Part shown: positions 38,668 to 48,640 of the stretch, in pieces | Numbering within the stretch: position 1 is the first letter of the stretch | How the letters are laid out: each line of letters starts with the position of its first letter | Origin: Serinus canaria | Lineage: Eukaryota > Chordata > Aves > Passeriformes > Fringillidae | NCBI RefSeq assembly: GCF_022539315.1 | Contig: NC_066322.1 | Span: 23,384,765-23,448,764 of the forward strand | DNA: 64,000 bases | Direction: 5' to 3' | Notes under the pieces: model-generated | The model's database searches: none | What the model was told of the DNA's origin: nothing | What the model saw: the letters and a program-made list of their open reading frames with translations, nothing else | Made by a program: the position numbers and the translations under genes

Positions 38668-39704
38668 GTAAGCCTCTCCCTCAGTTCCCAAGGGCCACAG
38701 GGCTCAGTGCTTCTCTTCATCCTCTCGTCACCCTTCCTGTTCTGTTCCTTCACTAACATGGGCCCTGTCAGGAGAACCTCCCATTCCTGGGAGGCTCAGC
38801 CCCCTCCTGTGAGCTCCTCTTTTCTACTGAGGGGGACAACCTGCCCTTGGGGATACTGGATTCTGTCCTTTTTAGCATATTGGGTCTTGTACAACCTCCC
38901 TAGAAAAACTAGTGCTGGCTTCTCACCCAGCTCATGCTCACCACTCTCAGGTCACCACAATTTCTGCTTGTTGTCTTCTCTCCCATGAAGTTTGAGGAGA
39001 TTCAGCTTGCTACAAATCCTCCCAACTCTTCTCCTGGTGCTGATATTTACATAAAACATATTCCCAAATTACAAAATTCAGTTCTGAAGATAATATTTCT
39101 TCCAGGGGAACACTTTATTGTGTAAATATTTACTACCTGCCCCACAGATGCCAGAGGTTGCTGTCTAGAAAAAATGGTTTTCTGCTCATTCAGTTTGGGG
39201 AAACCAGATTTCTTTCCCTTTGATAAATTAAAATACCGCTCTGCTAGACAGTATCCAGAGAGGTGGGATTTTCCTCCTGCTGCCCTGTGTTCCTGGTCAA
39301 AATATTGCCTATCTTGTGTTTATAGTCTTGGGCAAAAAACTACTCCTACGTTTACATGCTTCCAGCTTTCCAGAATACATGGGATAGGGCAAAAACCAAG
39401 AACTTGGGTTTTTCTGTTCCTCTGTATCCCCTGATCCATTCTCACACTGCACTGACAGTTCAAAGCCCTGCCCAGGGGCTGCTGATGGCGTTTCTTTGCT
39501 GTCAGATGAGGCCAGACTTTGCTGGAAGCACCAGAATGTCCCACCAAGGCTCCCAGGAGATGTGCAGCATCTCACTGGGTGCATTTTGGTGCTGTTATCT
39601 TTTATAAGTGGAACTGTTAACAATTGATGAGAAAGAAACAGAAACTTAATTGGATTTTAGAGTGCTTGCTAATGACATAAATGATATTGTCTTCTCCTGT
39701 GCAG
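38668..39704 (+). other. RGL1 intron
   Basis: A 1.0-kb intron with nothing else recognised. Confidence 0.9.
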
Positions 39705-39789
39705 GGACATCCTGCTGATGTATGAAGAGCTGTCTGAGATCTTCTCAGACCATGACAATTACCTGACAAGTAGGGAGCTGCTGATGAAG
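39705..39789 (+). CDS. RGL1: RGL1 exon: CDC25 domain
   Basis: This is an 85-bp exon with acceptor ctcctgtgcag and donor AAG|gtgaga. It encodes DILLMYEELSEIFSDHDNYL followed by TSRELLMK, which matches the F-x-E-L-S-x-I-F-S-D-H helix of RalGDS proteins. It ends in phase 0. Confidence 0.96.
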
Positions 39790-41619
39790 GTGAGAACTGG
39801 TGTGAGTTCAAAACTTGTGATCTCAATGAAATCTGAGATCTCTGAACTTGTGATCTCTGAAATCTTTAACTCTTTTTGAAACCAGCTGCTAAAGCTCATC
39901 TCTTCCTCAAGGACCTTTTGTGGTGCTTTAGGGAAGAGCAGGCTGTAAAACCTGAAATTCTTGCTGGGCTGAGAGTTGATTTCCTTGTTCCTGGAAGAAT
40001 CAGTAGCTTTAGCCTGGATAACCACAGCCAGCAGACTTTGGCAGATGATCTGGATGGACAGCAGGTCTTGCAGCCCCTCAGCCCATGAGGTCACTGGAAC
40101 AATGCCACACCTTCAGCTGAGGAATCAGTCCAAGATGTTTATCCCATTATCCTGCACCTTTCTTAGAACTAGGAAGTGGGGCTGGGAATTCTGATGGAAC
40201 AGGCTTCCTACTCTGTGGGTGGCCAGATGGACAACAAAGCAGGCTCTGTGTGGAGCAGTTTGACTTATGCACTCTCCTGGGTGAACCCCAGTAACTCAGG
40301 AGCCTGAAAGGGCTGAGGAAGAATGGCAGGGAAAGGCTCTTCTGCAAAAACTAAGGAATGTTTGTGGCAGGTTTTTTCCATCTACATAAAAAAGTTCCTC
40401 ATAAACTCACTAAGCAGTTAATTCTTTGGCAGTTCTGTCCAGCCAGTCTGGCATTTGTCCCTCAGCCCCTTGCCTTGGGATCTGTGTTTTGCTCAGGAGT
40501 GGTGGGTGGACACATTCACATCTGTCAGTCTGGTTTGTTTATCATCCATTTATCAACATCTGTAGGTAATTTTTAAAGCAGGTGAGACCATAATAAGCAT
40601 AGAGGAAAAATGTGAATTCAGTACAACCTATTTAACTAAATATTAAAAGACAAAACAACTCAGACTGAGCCCAGACCTCTGGCTCCCAGTAAATCACCCT
40701 CCAGCTGCCCTAAGCAGATTTGAAAAACATTTTGAAAGCAGTGAGAGGAGAAAAATCCCTCAGAATAGCTAGAACCTTTCTCCTACTTTTCATCTTGGAC
40801 CATTTGGAGGATTAATGTCCACTGAATCCTCAAAGGCTTAGTTTTCCTTCACTATAAATAGCTCCTGTAAGGGAAGCCATGTTGGACCTTACTTGTCCAT
40901 CCTGCAAATCCAAGGGTGGAGGAAACAAAATGGCATTGGAGACAGATGGGGTGGCATGGAAAGGGAGCAGTGTTCTCTCCTCCTGAACAGACATTGATAA
41001 TGATTTGTGACACATCTGGAAGAAACACATAACTGCAACATCCCCTGTGCATCCAGGGAAGTAAAGGTTTAAAGAACTATGGTGAAATATCTCATCTATT
41101 CATAGGAAAACTGGAGTTGTGGGGATGAAAACCCATTCCTTTAATTTCCTGGTTTTGGATTAGTCAGTAAGGCACAGTGGCTGAACTTTGGTGTTGCAGC
41201 ATAAGAAAAACAACAAAGCATTACACAAGGTGGAGATGTTTACTTGTAGCAGGCCTGAATTTGGGAATTAACCAGAATTCCTCATGTCAGGAGTATTGGG
41301 ATAGAGCATCTGGACACCTGAAGTATGTCTGAGCTTCTCTGATTTAAACTCCCAAGAGATTTTCAGCAGCACTTGGCTTTGCCAAAGCCATTCTGCAGAA
41401 AAATTCCCTCACAGTCATCTTGGGTGATTTTTGGCCAAAATTCCCAGTCAGCATCCGAGTCCCAGGAAATCAGCATGTATGTAGGCCCACGTTTCTGCAC
41501 AGCATGTGTTTCTTGCTGACTTAACTTGTCTGGTTAAATTACTATTTTACATGCATGTAGTTGCCAGTTTACCACTTGGATCCTTCATTAATTGCCTTTA
41601 ATTCTTTATTACCTCACAG
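39790..41619 (+). other. RGL1 intron
   Basis: A 1.8-kb intron. Just after the donor the 13-mer aacttgtgatctc occurs twice, 33 bp apart (39812 and 39845). Nothing else was recognised. Confidence 0.9.
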
Positions 41620-41709
41620 GAAGCAACATCCAAATTTGCAAATCTGGACAGCAGTGAGAAAGAAAATCAGAAAAAGTCACAGAAACGACTGCAACTTCAA
41701 AAAAACAAG
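41620..41709 (+). CDS. RGL1: RGL1 exon: CDC25 domain, Lys/Gln-rich segment
   Basis: This is a 90-bp phase-0 exon with acceptor acctcacag and donor AAG|gtgtgt. It encodes EATSKFANLDSSEKENQKKS followed by QKRLQLQKNK, equivalent to the EGTSKFANLDS...QRRLQLQKD segment of mammalian RGL1. The basic, Gln-rich tail precedes the [11 protein letters not shown] strand of the next exon. Confidence 0.96.
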
Positions 41710-42856
41710 GTGTGTTTGGGGGTTTTCCTCTCCTTTTTGAACTGGTAACATGGTTAAGCCTAATTAGTCAGTTCTATAAGAAGCAAAATCTAGAAAGGTC
41801 TTCCCCAGAGCAAGTGGGCAGGAGGGGATTGATGGATATAAACATGTGGTCATCACTTCCAGCTCTCTTTTTTGGTCCTACAAGAAAGAGTTCCATTATC
41901 TACTCTTGTTACACTTTAGAGAGAAACACAATTTCCATGTAGTAAAATATGTGCTGCTGTAAATACTGGAGTTCTTGTGATAAAGAGAATTAGCTCTGGC
42001 AGAGCAGAAGTCTCATTTACTTTCAAACATGCTGATGAAGCTTCTGACATAGCAGCTTGAAAGTTGCACAGGCTTCTACAGAGATTGCTTTGTAAAATGT
42101 GTCTAGGGTCCAGTCTGCTGGTGAAAATGTTTTTTGTCTCTAAGCTGGCAAAGATTTAAAAGGACACGGGGAGAAAAAGCTGGAATAGGGAGGCAAAAGT
42201 GCTGAATATGATTTTTGTCTGTGTAGTTGTTTGACTGGAAAAAATACAGATACTTCTGGATGGTAGAAACAAGTGTTTCCTTTGCAAGTGTAGAGCCAGC
42301 CTGAACTCTGCAAGTGCTGGCAGTCTGGAAGTTTAAAGTGTGGCTAATTAGCATTAAAATGCAGTGCATGGCTGGGGAAGATGGTCACTTCTTGGAGAGG
42401 AAAAAATGGTGGCTTGATTTGACTTCACTATCACAAGGTATAATCAATTAAGTAAAAATCCACAGGGATGAAGCAGAAGCTGCTCACACAGGCTGGCCAG
42501 GACTGTTCCCCTGCTCCTCCTCTTGCAGTAGGTGACAGAGGGACCCTGTCCCTGGTCCTCAGTGCTTCTCCCAAAGGCAGGGTTTCCTGGGGACCTATGT
42601 TGGGAATCAGTGATGCCAATACTGTAATACAAAACCACTGGGTAATACCTGTGGGAGCATCCTGGTCTCACTGGAATTAGAGTTAAATTCTAGATTATCT
42701 AATGAAAATGATGTAATGAAAGAAAACTTAATTATAGGACTGATGTTTGGTTAAGCAGATGACTTTAATTTCATTTTCTTACACAGGAGTGTTCTGGAAT
42801 TGTAATTATTCTCATTTTTCAGTCAGTTAATCCAGCATTGCTCTGCTCACTTGCAG
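41710..42856 (+). other. RGL1 intron
   Basis: A 1.1-kb intron with nothing else recognised. Confidence 0.9.
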
Positions 42857-42943
42857 GGAGTGATGCAAGGCACGGTCCCTTACCTTGGCACCTTCCTGAC
42901 TGATCTCATCATGCTTGACACAGCCCTTCAGGACTATGTTGAG
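42857..42943 (+). CDS. RGL1: RGL1 exon: catalytic hairpin region of CDC25
   Basis: This is an 87-bp phase-0 exon with acceptor cacttgcag and donor GAG|gtaact. It encodes [20 protein letters not shown] and DTALQDYVE. The V-P-Y-L-G-x-(F/Y)-L-x-D-L signature is the most conserved part of RasGEF domains. Confidence 0.97.
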
Positions 42944-43167
42944 GTAACTTGGGGCAGTTTTTTGGAACCCTGAATACCCTCCCTGCCTTCCCAACTGAAT
43001 TTATACATTTCTGCATCCTCTCCTTCTGCAGCTCTTAAAATGAGTTTACAAAAAGAAAAGGGAAGCAATATGCAGTGTTATTAACTGGAACTTGTGTGAA
43101 TTTTTGTGCATTTATCTCAAGGTACAAGTCTGGCTTTTCTCTGATCCCTTCTCTTTCCTTCCAACAG

Positions 43168-43200
43168 GGTGGCCTGATCAATTTTGAGAAGAGACGAAGG
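43168..43200 (+). CDS. RGL1: RGL1 33-bp microexon
   Basis: This eleven-codon exon has acceptor ccttccaacag and donor AGG|gtaagt, and encodes GGLINFEKRRR. The acceptor, the donor, phase 0 on both sides and the conserved G-L-I-N-F-x-K-R-R motif all agree. The exon is far too short to find by ORF length alone. Confidence 0.96.
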
Positions 43201-43878
43201 GTAAGTTGAATGTTCTGTGATTTTTGGTTTGTTGATACCCTCTGGGCTAGGGCATTTGTCCTTAGCAGCTGAACCAGACCTAGTGGCAGGAGACCTTTGC
43301 TTTCCAGAACACACAGTTAGTAAATACCTTCCTTCTCCTGCTGGAAACCCTTTGTAGGTGAAAGTCTGCAGAGAGCAGACCAGGTACAGAGGGTGCTGTC
43401 AGTCTGTCCTTTTGGCCTGATCCTTGTTGGTCAGAGATGAGTAATGTCCTGTAGGAGTAAAGGTGCTGGGGTTGCCTTGGGCTGAGTGAAGTCAGGCCAA
43501 ATCTCCATCCTTGGGTTGAAAGTAGACCTGGGCTTGGCTGGAGCCATTTCCTCCCTGAACTGCTCAGTAACCTGCCCTAAACAATCCAGGGTTATTCTGT
43601 AGGGTGTGTACAAGTGCAGTTACAGAAGAGCAGCACACTCTGGTCACATGCCTTAAGGGGGCAGCATTTTACATTCCTCTGGAGCAAGTCTGAGTGCACA
43701 TTATGGATCCTAGGGAAAAAAATCCCACCTTTATTGTTAAAAAACTGGTTCTTGAAATAGTTACTCAGCTGAAAAGGAACTTCACATCAAGCTAAGTTTG
43801 TCCTGGATCCCTCGTTGTGTGAATGAATATAATCTTGTTTTCTAATTAGACTTTCTATGTGATTATTTCTTTTCTTAG
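43201..43878 (+). other. RGL1 intron
   Basis: A 678-bp intron after the 33-bp microexon, with nothing else recognised. Confidence 0.9.
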
Positions 43879-44000
43879 GAATTTGAAGTCATTGCCCAGA
43901 TCAAGCTCCTGCAATCTTCTTGCAACAGCTATTGCCTGTTACCAGACCAAAAATTCATCCAGTGGTTCAGGAGGCAGCGACACTTAACAGAGGAGGAAAG
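43879..44000 (+). CDS. RGL1: RGL1 exon: end of CDC25 domain
   Basis: This is a 122-bp exon with acceptor ctttcttag and donor AAAG|gtaggt. It encodes EFEVIAQIKLLQSSCNSYC, then PDQKFIQWF and LTEEES, the last helices of the RasGEF domain. It ends two bases into a Ser codon. Confidence 0.97.
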
Positions 44001-44346
44001 GTAGGTGCTCAGTGCAGCTGGGAAACCTCTCTTCTCACCCCCACACACCTGGGCAGGTCAGGGCAGGGACATGCAAACAATGCAGAGTTTTAAAACCCAT
44101 TATAAGGGGATGAAATATCCCCTTGGCCCCAGTAAAGTGCAGGCAGAGCAGTGTTCCCCTTTGTGGTGCTGCAACCTTCTGTGATGTGAGAATAACTGAA
44201 GGACTCTCAGATTTCTTGAGTGTTGCTGCTGTGAGATGTACAACTAAATAACATTGTACAACTGAATAACACTGTACAACTAAATGACATTGTACAACTA
44301 AATGACATTGTCTGCAAATATTCACCTGCTGGCCTCTGCCCTGCAG
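44001..44346 (+). other. RGL1 intron with short tandem repeat
   Basis: A 346-bp intron. Its only notable content is the 18-bp tandem repeat at 44237-44308, close to the acceptor. Confidence 0.9.
44237..44308. repeat. 18-bp tandem repeat, four copies
   Basis: Units beginning tgtacaact occur at 44237, 44255, 44273 and 44291, exactly 18 bp apart, with the form tgtacaactaaatgacat and a few substitutions. The array ends 38 bp before the splice acceptor of the exon at 44347. Confidence 0.95.
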
Positions 44347-44436
44347 TTACAAACTCTCCCGTGAGGCTGAAGCAGCTGCTGATACCAACATCCTGTCTCC
44401 AAAATCCCAGAAAAGCATGGTGAAGAGGATCAGCAC
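44347..44436 (+). CDS. RGL1: RGL1 exon: start of linker after CDC25
   Basis: This is a 90-bp exon with acceptor ccctgcag and donor GCAC|gtgagt. It encodes YKLSREAEAAADTNILSPK and QKSMVKRIS. The Ser-Met-Val-Lys-Arg motif links the catalytic domain to the Ser-rich linker. An 18-bp tandem repeat (44237-44308) ends 38 bp upstream of the acceptor. Confidence 0.95.
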
Positions 44437-45637
44437 GTGAGTATGATGGGGCAGAGGGGTTTTGGGGTGGGAATAGGGACCTGGATAAGTCAAACAAGCA
44501 GTGCTCATTTAATCAGCTGCAGAACCTGGCTGGGGATCCACAGTCTTGCATTGCTTTAAGGAGAAATGCAGCCTTGTGGCTGAAGCTGTCCCTTTGTGTT
44601 GCTAGAAGCAATCATGAGGATTATTAAAGGTAGAAGAGACCTGAATAAAGAATCTTTCCTGTGGTGTCAAAAAGGAAACCATTTTAGTGCTGGATTATAA
44701 TTCAGTACCTCTTGTGTAATAACTTCACTGAATGCAGCAGGAAAACAGAGTAAATGAGGATAAAGTCTGGTCTTTTATTAGTCTAAACTGCTATAGACAT
44801 GCAAAAATGCCTTTCAGGATTTTAATATGAAAATTAAGGTTAGCAAAAAGGCATTTGATAGTGGAAACAACCAGCTGGAGAAGGAGGAAAAAATCATGGG
44901 GACATTGTCCAATTTGGTGTAATACCACAAAGATGACAGGGCCTGCAGCTGGACATGGGAAACAGGAGTCTAGCAGGAATGCAGGGAAAGCTGCATGGAA
45001 TAAAGCTCCAAGACTGAAGTAAAAATATCGGCACTCTGAATGTGTTTTGCAAATGAATACTGTAGAAAAGCAGTCAGTGACACCTCTCTAAGTATTAAAT
45101 CAATAACTGCATGCTGATGCTCCCTGCTCCTCCTCTTGGTGGGTCAGACCAGCTTGTTGCCTTTGACACTCCTTTCAAGTCACTTGACCTGCATTTAGAA
45201 ATGAGTCTTGGAGAGGGAGTGCCTTTAATTTACACCTTATGATCTCCTTATTGTGTGTATCTCCAGCCTTCTAGAGAGAACCTGGTACCTGTGGCACCCT
45301 AATAGAGGGCAGGAATTGGCAGGGGGGTGAATTTGCCCTTTGAAGCCCTTTTTTCTGTTAAATGAACCTGAAAATGTGAAGAGATGAAAGGGGAGTGTTC
45401 TTGTGGGGCACGAGCTGGTTGTGGCCTTGCAGCTGTGGGCACTCTGGGTCAGGAGGGTGTTGTGTTAGCTTTTAACAAAGCCTCTGGACAAACTGTATAA
45501 ACACCACAAAGGAAATGACAACAGGCCCTTCCAGAGAGGAAAAAACTCCAGAATGTAAGAGCTCTGAACCAAGGGACAGCTTTGCTCAGCCCTGCTCTCA
45601 CTTACTGGCTTTTATGCTTTCTTTCTTTCTATACTAG
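44437..45637 (+). other. RGL1 intron
   Basis: A 1.2-kb intron with a pyrimidine-rich tract (ttctttctttct) before the acceptor. Nothing else was recognised. Confidence 0.9.
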
Positions 45638-45821
45638 ACTTTTTCTGGGCACTGATGTGTTCACCCCACCCAAAGAACAACCCCTGAAGGGCTCTCCTGT
45701 AGGAGGGAGCTCCGGGGAAAGCACGGATTCAGCCAGTGTTTCATCGTGTGAGTTCAATCACTCTGAAACTGAGGATGTGTGTGTGACTCCCATCTCTAGT
45801 CCTGAGGACCCTCTGAAAAAG
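45638..45821 (+). CDS. RGL1: RGL1 exon: Ser/Pro-rich linker
   Basis: This is a 184-bp exon with acceptor tatactag and donor AAAG|gtacac. It encodes LFLGTDVFTPPKEQP, then GGSSGESTDSASVSSCEFNH and an acidic Thr-Pro/Ser-Pro segment. It matches the LFLGSD...SGESMDSVSVSSCESNHSE linker of mammalian RGL1. The many Ser-Pro and acidic Ser sites are plausible phosphorylation sites, which is an inference. Confidence 0.95.
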
Positions 45822-46480
45822 GTACACCCGGGGCCTCTGCATGCTGCAGGCAGGCCCAAGGCACTTGCCCAAGGCTCTTGGTCTTGACTAAGGCATTGGT
45901 TTTAGTGAAATGGAGAGAGAAATGTGTAAAAGTGGAAGTAGTCCAGTCGGGGCTGTTGCACAATGTTCTGTGTTGTCCCTTACAGTGGGTTTGTTCTGTC
46001 AGGAAGCTTTTGAGGAAGGCACAGGGGCAGAAAGGCAAATGCTGAGCAGGGGAAGGAAGGGGGCAGTTTCAAGGAGAATGGCAGAGGGGAGGGGTGTGTG
46101 TATTTCCACTTGTGTAAAGGTTCTCACCTGGAGCAGGAGTGCCTGTGACACCCTGTGCTCCTTCCCAGCCGGTCCCATTTCCTGGCTGGCTGCCCACAGC
46201 CTCAGGCTGTTCCTTGGATCTGCTGCCACCTCCTGGCCTGCTCTTACAGTGAGGCCAGAGCACACCCAGCAGGACAGAAACTGTCATTGAAATGGTGTAA
46301 TCAATCAAGTGACGTTCAGTTCTCAGTTCAGAAGGAATGCCCCTGCCAGCAGGCTGGGCAGACTGTGGGTGACTGAGTTTTATCTGCGCCTTCAGCTTTT
46401 TCCTGTTCCTCTGGCACAATGACACGACCACACACACCAAATGTCCCCTTTGTGACAGCACTTTCCTTTCTGTTGTGCAG
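45822..46480 (+). other. RGL1 intron
   Basis: A 659-bp intron with nothing else recognised. Confidence 0.9.
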
Positions 46481-46846
46481 ATCTCTGGCTACTCCTTATC
46501 CTCCTGTTCTCCTGACTCTTCCACGAGCACGCCTTCCTCAGGGGTGTCATCTTTACCCTCATTCCTGCTGGCCTCCAGTGACGACAAGAGCTCCGTGGGC
46601 TCTGACAAGGGCTATGACTCTGACAAGGGCTCCATCAGCTCTGACAAGGGCTCAGGCTCCAGCAAGGGCTCCATCTGTGATGCTGGCTCAGGCTTGGAGA
46701 GTGGCTCCATCCCCTCCAAGGACTCAGGCTCGGTGCAGAGCAGTGCCCCCAGGGTGCTGCCTGTGTACAACCGGCAGAGCGAGGGCTCCTGCATCATCCG
46801 CGTCAGCATGGATGGGCTCCACGGCAGCGTCTACAAGAGCATCCTG
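46481..46846 (+). CDS. RGL1: RGL1 exon: repetitive Ser/Gly/Asp/Lys linker and start of RA domain
   Basis: This is a 366-bp phase-0 exon with acceptor ttgtgcag and donor CTG|gtgagt, GC-rich compared with the surrounding introns. It opens with ISGYSLSSCSPDSSTSTPSS and runs into a low-complexity stretch (46576-46745) of SDKGS-like units. It then enters the RA domain at LPVYNRQSEGSCIIRVSMDG and VYKSIL. The RA start matches mammalian RGL1, while the repetitive stretch does not resemble the mammalian linker as I recall it. The RA domain binds GTP-loaded Ras, Rap and relatives. Confidence 0.93.
46576..46745 (+). repeat. Coding low-complexity repeat (SDKGS-like units) in RGL1
   Basis: About 56 codons rich in Ser, Gly, Asp and Lys. 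They are built from imperfect units of tctgacaagggct plus two to four codons, which read SDKGYD, SDKGSIS, SDKGSGS and SKGSIC, with later decayed units (AGSG, ESGS, KDSGS). The DNA itself repeats, which points to replication slippage inside the exon. Confidence 0.9.
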
Positions 46847-47910
46847 GTGAGTGCCACGACTCTGGGATTGGCAGCTGTGCCCAAGGGGGGTGACTGAACC
46901 CATCACTGCATTCTGGGAGCCCCCCTTCACTGAGCTGGCTCATCAAACCTGGCTGGAACGGGAAAATGGCACATGGTGCCATGCGGAGTGGAGCCCGGTA
47001 GGAACGAGATGTTCTGAAACAGCTTTAGGGAAGTTTCTGGTCTGGAAATGGGAGTTTGTGTTTTATCAGAAAGCTCCAGGTGAAGCACTGTGAGCACACT
47101 GAGGTTTTGACATAAGAGGGTACATTTTCCCTGGAGCAGCTTTCCCCAGGAGCTGGTTTCTGGAAACAGGGAGCTGCAGGGGAGGGAGCTGACATACCTT
47201 TTAATTCCACAGCTTCTCCCAGTGAAGATGGGAGAATCTCCCTCCTCTCACCAGACCAGCAGTCCCAGAATTCAGGCATTTCTCTCTCTGCTCATTCCAC
47301 AGGCATATCCCAGTAATGCCCCTGGTGCTGTACCCTGGGTGATGTGGCTTAGCTCAGCTGGGGGGAAACAAATGTGGGGTAGTTCTCAGCATCTTTAGTT
47401 CCTGATTAATGGTCTCACTTCCCCAAATCCAGCAAGTTGTTCCCTGAGGGCCTGATGCATTTGGCTGCTAGTGAGACTGCAGGAGGCTCTGGAGGTGTGT
47501 CTGCTCCAAATGCATTTCCTCAGCACACAGCAAACCCAGCTACAAGGCCAGAAAGCTTTGCGGGATGTCCAAGGAAGCACGAAGTGTAGGAGCCTGCAAC
47601 AGCAGCTGGGGCAGCTCTTCACAGGGGCTTTAGTGGCTGGTGAGAGTGAGGTCTCTCAGAGGGAGCAGACCCTGGGATCTACTGCTGTCTTTACTAGCAC
47701 TGTCTCTGTACCTGTGTCAGCTTGCACTAAAAAGCCACCACCTCCGAATGTCAAAAACGCTAAGTTTAGTATCTGTCAGCACCTGCTCCTTTGTTACTGA
47801 CCTGTTATTTCAGTTCTCTGACATCTCTTTCAAGAACAGTCAGGTTTTTGCTAACTACTAAATCAGAAGAGTGAATGAGAAGAATCTCTCATTGCACCTT
47901 ATCTTTGCAG
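46847..47910 (+). other. RGL1 intron
   Basis: A 1.1-kb intron with nothing else recognised. Confidence 0.9.
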
Positions 47911-48025
47911 ATAACCAACCAAGACAGAATCCCTGATGTCACCCAGCGAGCCTTGCTGAAGCACAACCTCGAGCCTGATGCAGTTGAAGATTACGAGCTC
48001 GTGCAGGTCATCTCTGAGGACAAAG
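47911..48025 (+). CDS. RGL1: RGL1 exon: RA domain
   Basis: This is a 115-bp exon with acceptor atctttgcag and donor AAAG|gtaggg. It encodes ITNQDRIPDVTQRALLKHNL and YELVQVISEDK. This is the ubiquitin-like RA fold core, with the T-x-x-V-I/T-Q-R-A-L-x-K-H-N-L helix. It ends one base into a Glu codon. Confidence 0.97.
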
Positions 48026-48542
48026 GTAGGGAAGCAGAACTCTGCTGCTGCCTGGGAAGTTCTGTTGGATTTCAAAGGAAGAGTAAAATGGGAAGCATTA
48101 GAAATGCTGTTGACAGGTCACAGCTGACAGTGAGAACCCCCTGGCTGCTCAGGGGTGGTTTCTGTCGGCACAGCCCCCTTCCCACAGGCAGAGCCAGCTC
48201 CTGGGCTGCCAGGCTGACTTCATGTGTGCCTTACAGCCATAGAGTGACCACAGGATTTTGGGTGGGGGTGATGTTCTGCCTCCCTCGTACCAGGCCCTTA
48301 GATCCTACACCCATCAGCAGCCTTCTCTGAGAGTCTGCCAAGGCCTCTGCCAGGCTGAGCATGGCCTGGGCCTGGCCTCTCCCTCCTGCCCTGCTCCCTT
48401 TCCTGCAGGAAGCTGCTCCCCGACGCTGCTGTGGCAGAACAGGGAGATGGCCCTGCCCACACTGGCCTGCTCCCTGTCCTGTCTCAGCTTTCCTGCTGCT
48501 GTGCCCCCTCCCCACTAACTCTGCTGTGGCCCTGTTGTGCAG
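48026..48542 (+). other. RGL1 last intron
   Basis: A 517-bp, GC- and pyrimidine-rich intron before the last coding exon. Open frames in it reflect base composition. Confidence 0.9.
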
Positions 48543-48640
48543 AGCTGGTGTTCCCCCGTGATGCCAACGTGTTCTACGGCATGAACAGCCACGTGAACTT
48601 CGACTTCATCCTGAGGAAGAGGGCAGAGCTGCTGGGCTGA
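48543..48640 (+). CDS. RGL1: RGL1 terminal coding exon
   Basis: The acceptor is ctgttgtgcag. The exon encodes ELVFPRDANVFYGMN, then VNFDFILRKRAELLG, with stop TGA at 48638-48640. The F-Y-x-M-N-S-x-V-N-F-D-F-I-L-R-K motif closes the RA domain. The protein stops seven residues after F-I-L-R, whereas mammalian RGL1, as I recall it, continues about 25 residues further. The sequence after the stop does not look like that tail in any frame I checked by eye. Confidence 0.95.

Larger units (their letters stand above)
18365..48640 (+). other. RGL1: RGL1 gene, exons 3' of the missing N-terminal exon(s)
   Basis: RGL1 is a RalGDS-family guanine nucleotide exchange factor. Its RA domain binds GTP-loaded Ras-family proteins, and its CDC25 domain catalyses GDP/GTP exchange on RalA and RalB at membranes. 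Sixteen coding exons join with matching phases into 728 codons plus stop. Rough order, counting from the first residue in this window: REM (RasGEF_N) about 20-150, CDC25/RasGEF about 188-450, a Ser/Thr-rich linker about 455-620, and RA about 622-721. Segments such as [49 protein letters not shown] and YELVQVISEDK are diagnostic of this subfamily, and the convergent COLGALT2 neighbour supports RGL1 over RGL2, RGL3 or RALGDS. Mammalian RGL1 is about 768 residues. The N-terminal exon(s) must lie before position 1. The Ser-rich linker and the C-terminus differ most from the mammalian protein as I recall it. Confidence 0.95.

Noticed and set aside
44035..44325. - strand frame with repeated VVQC-like peptide
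   Set aside because: A product of the 18-bp tandem repeat, whose period is a multiple of three.
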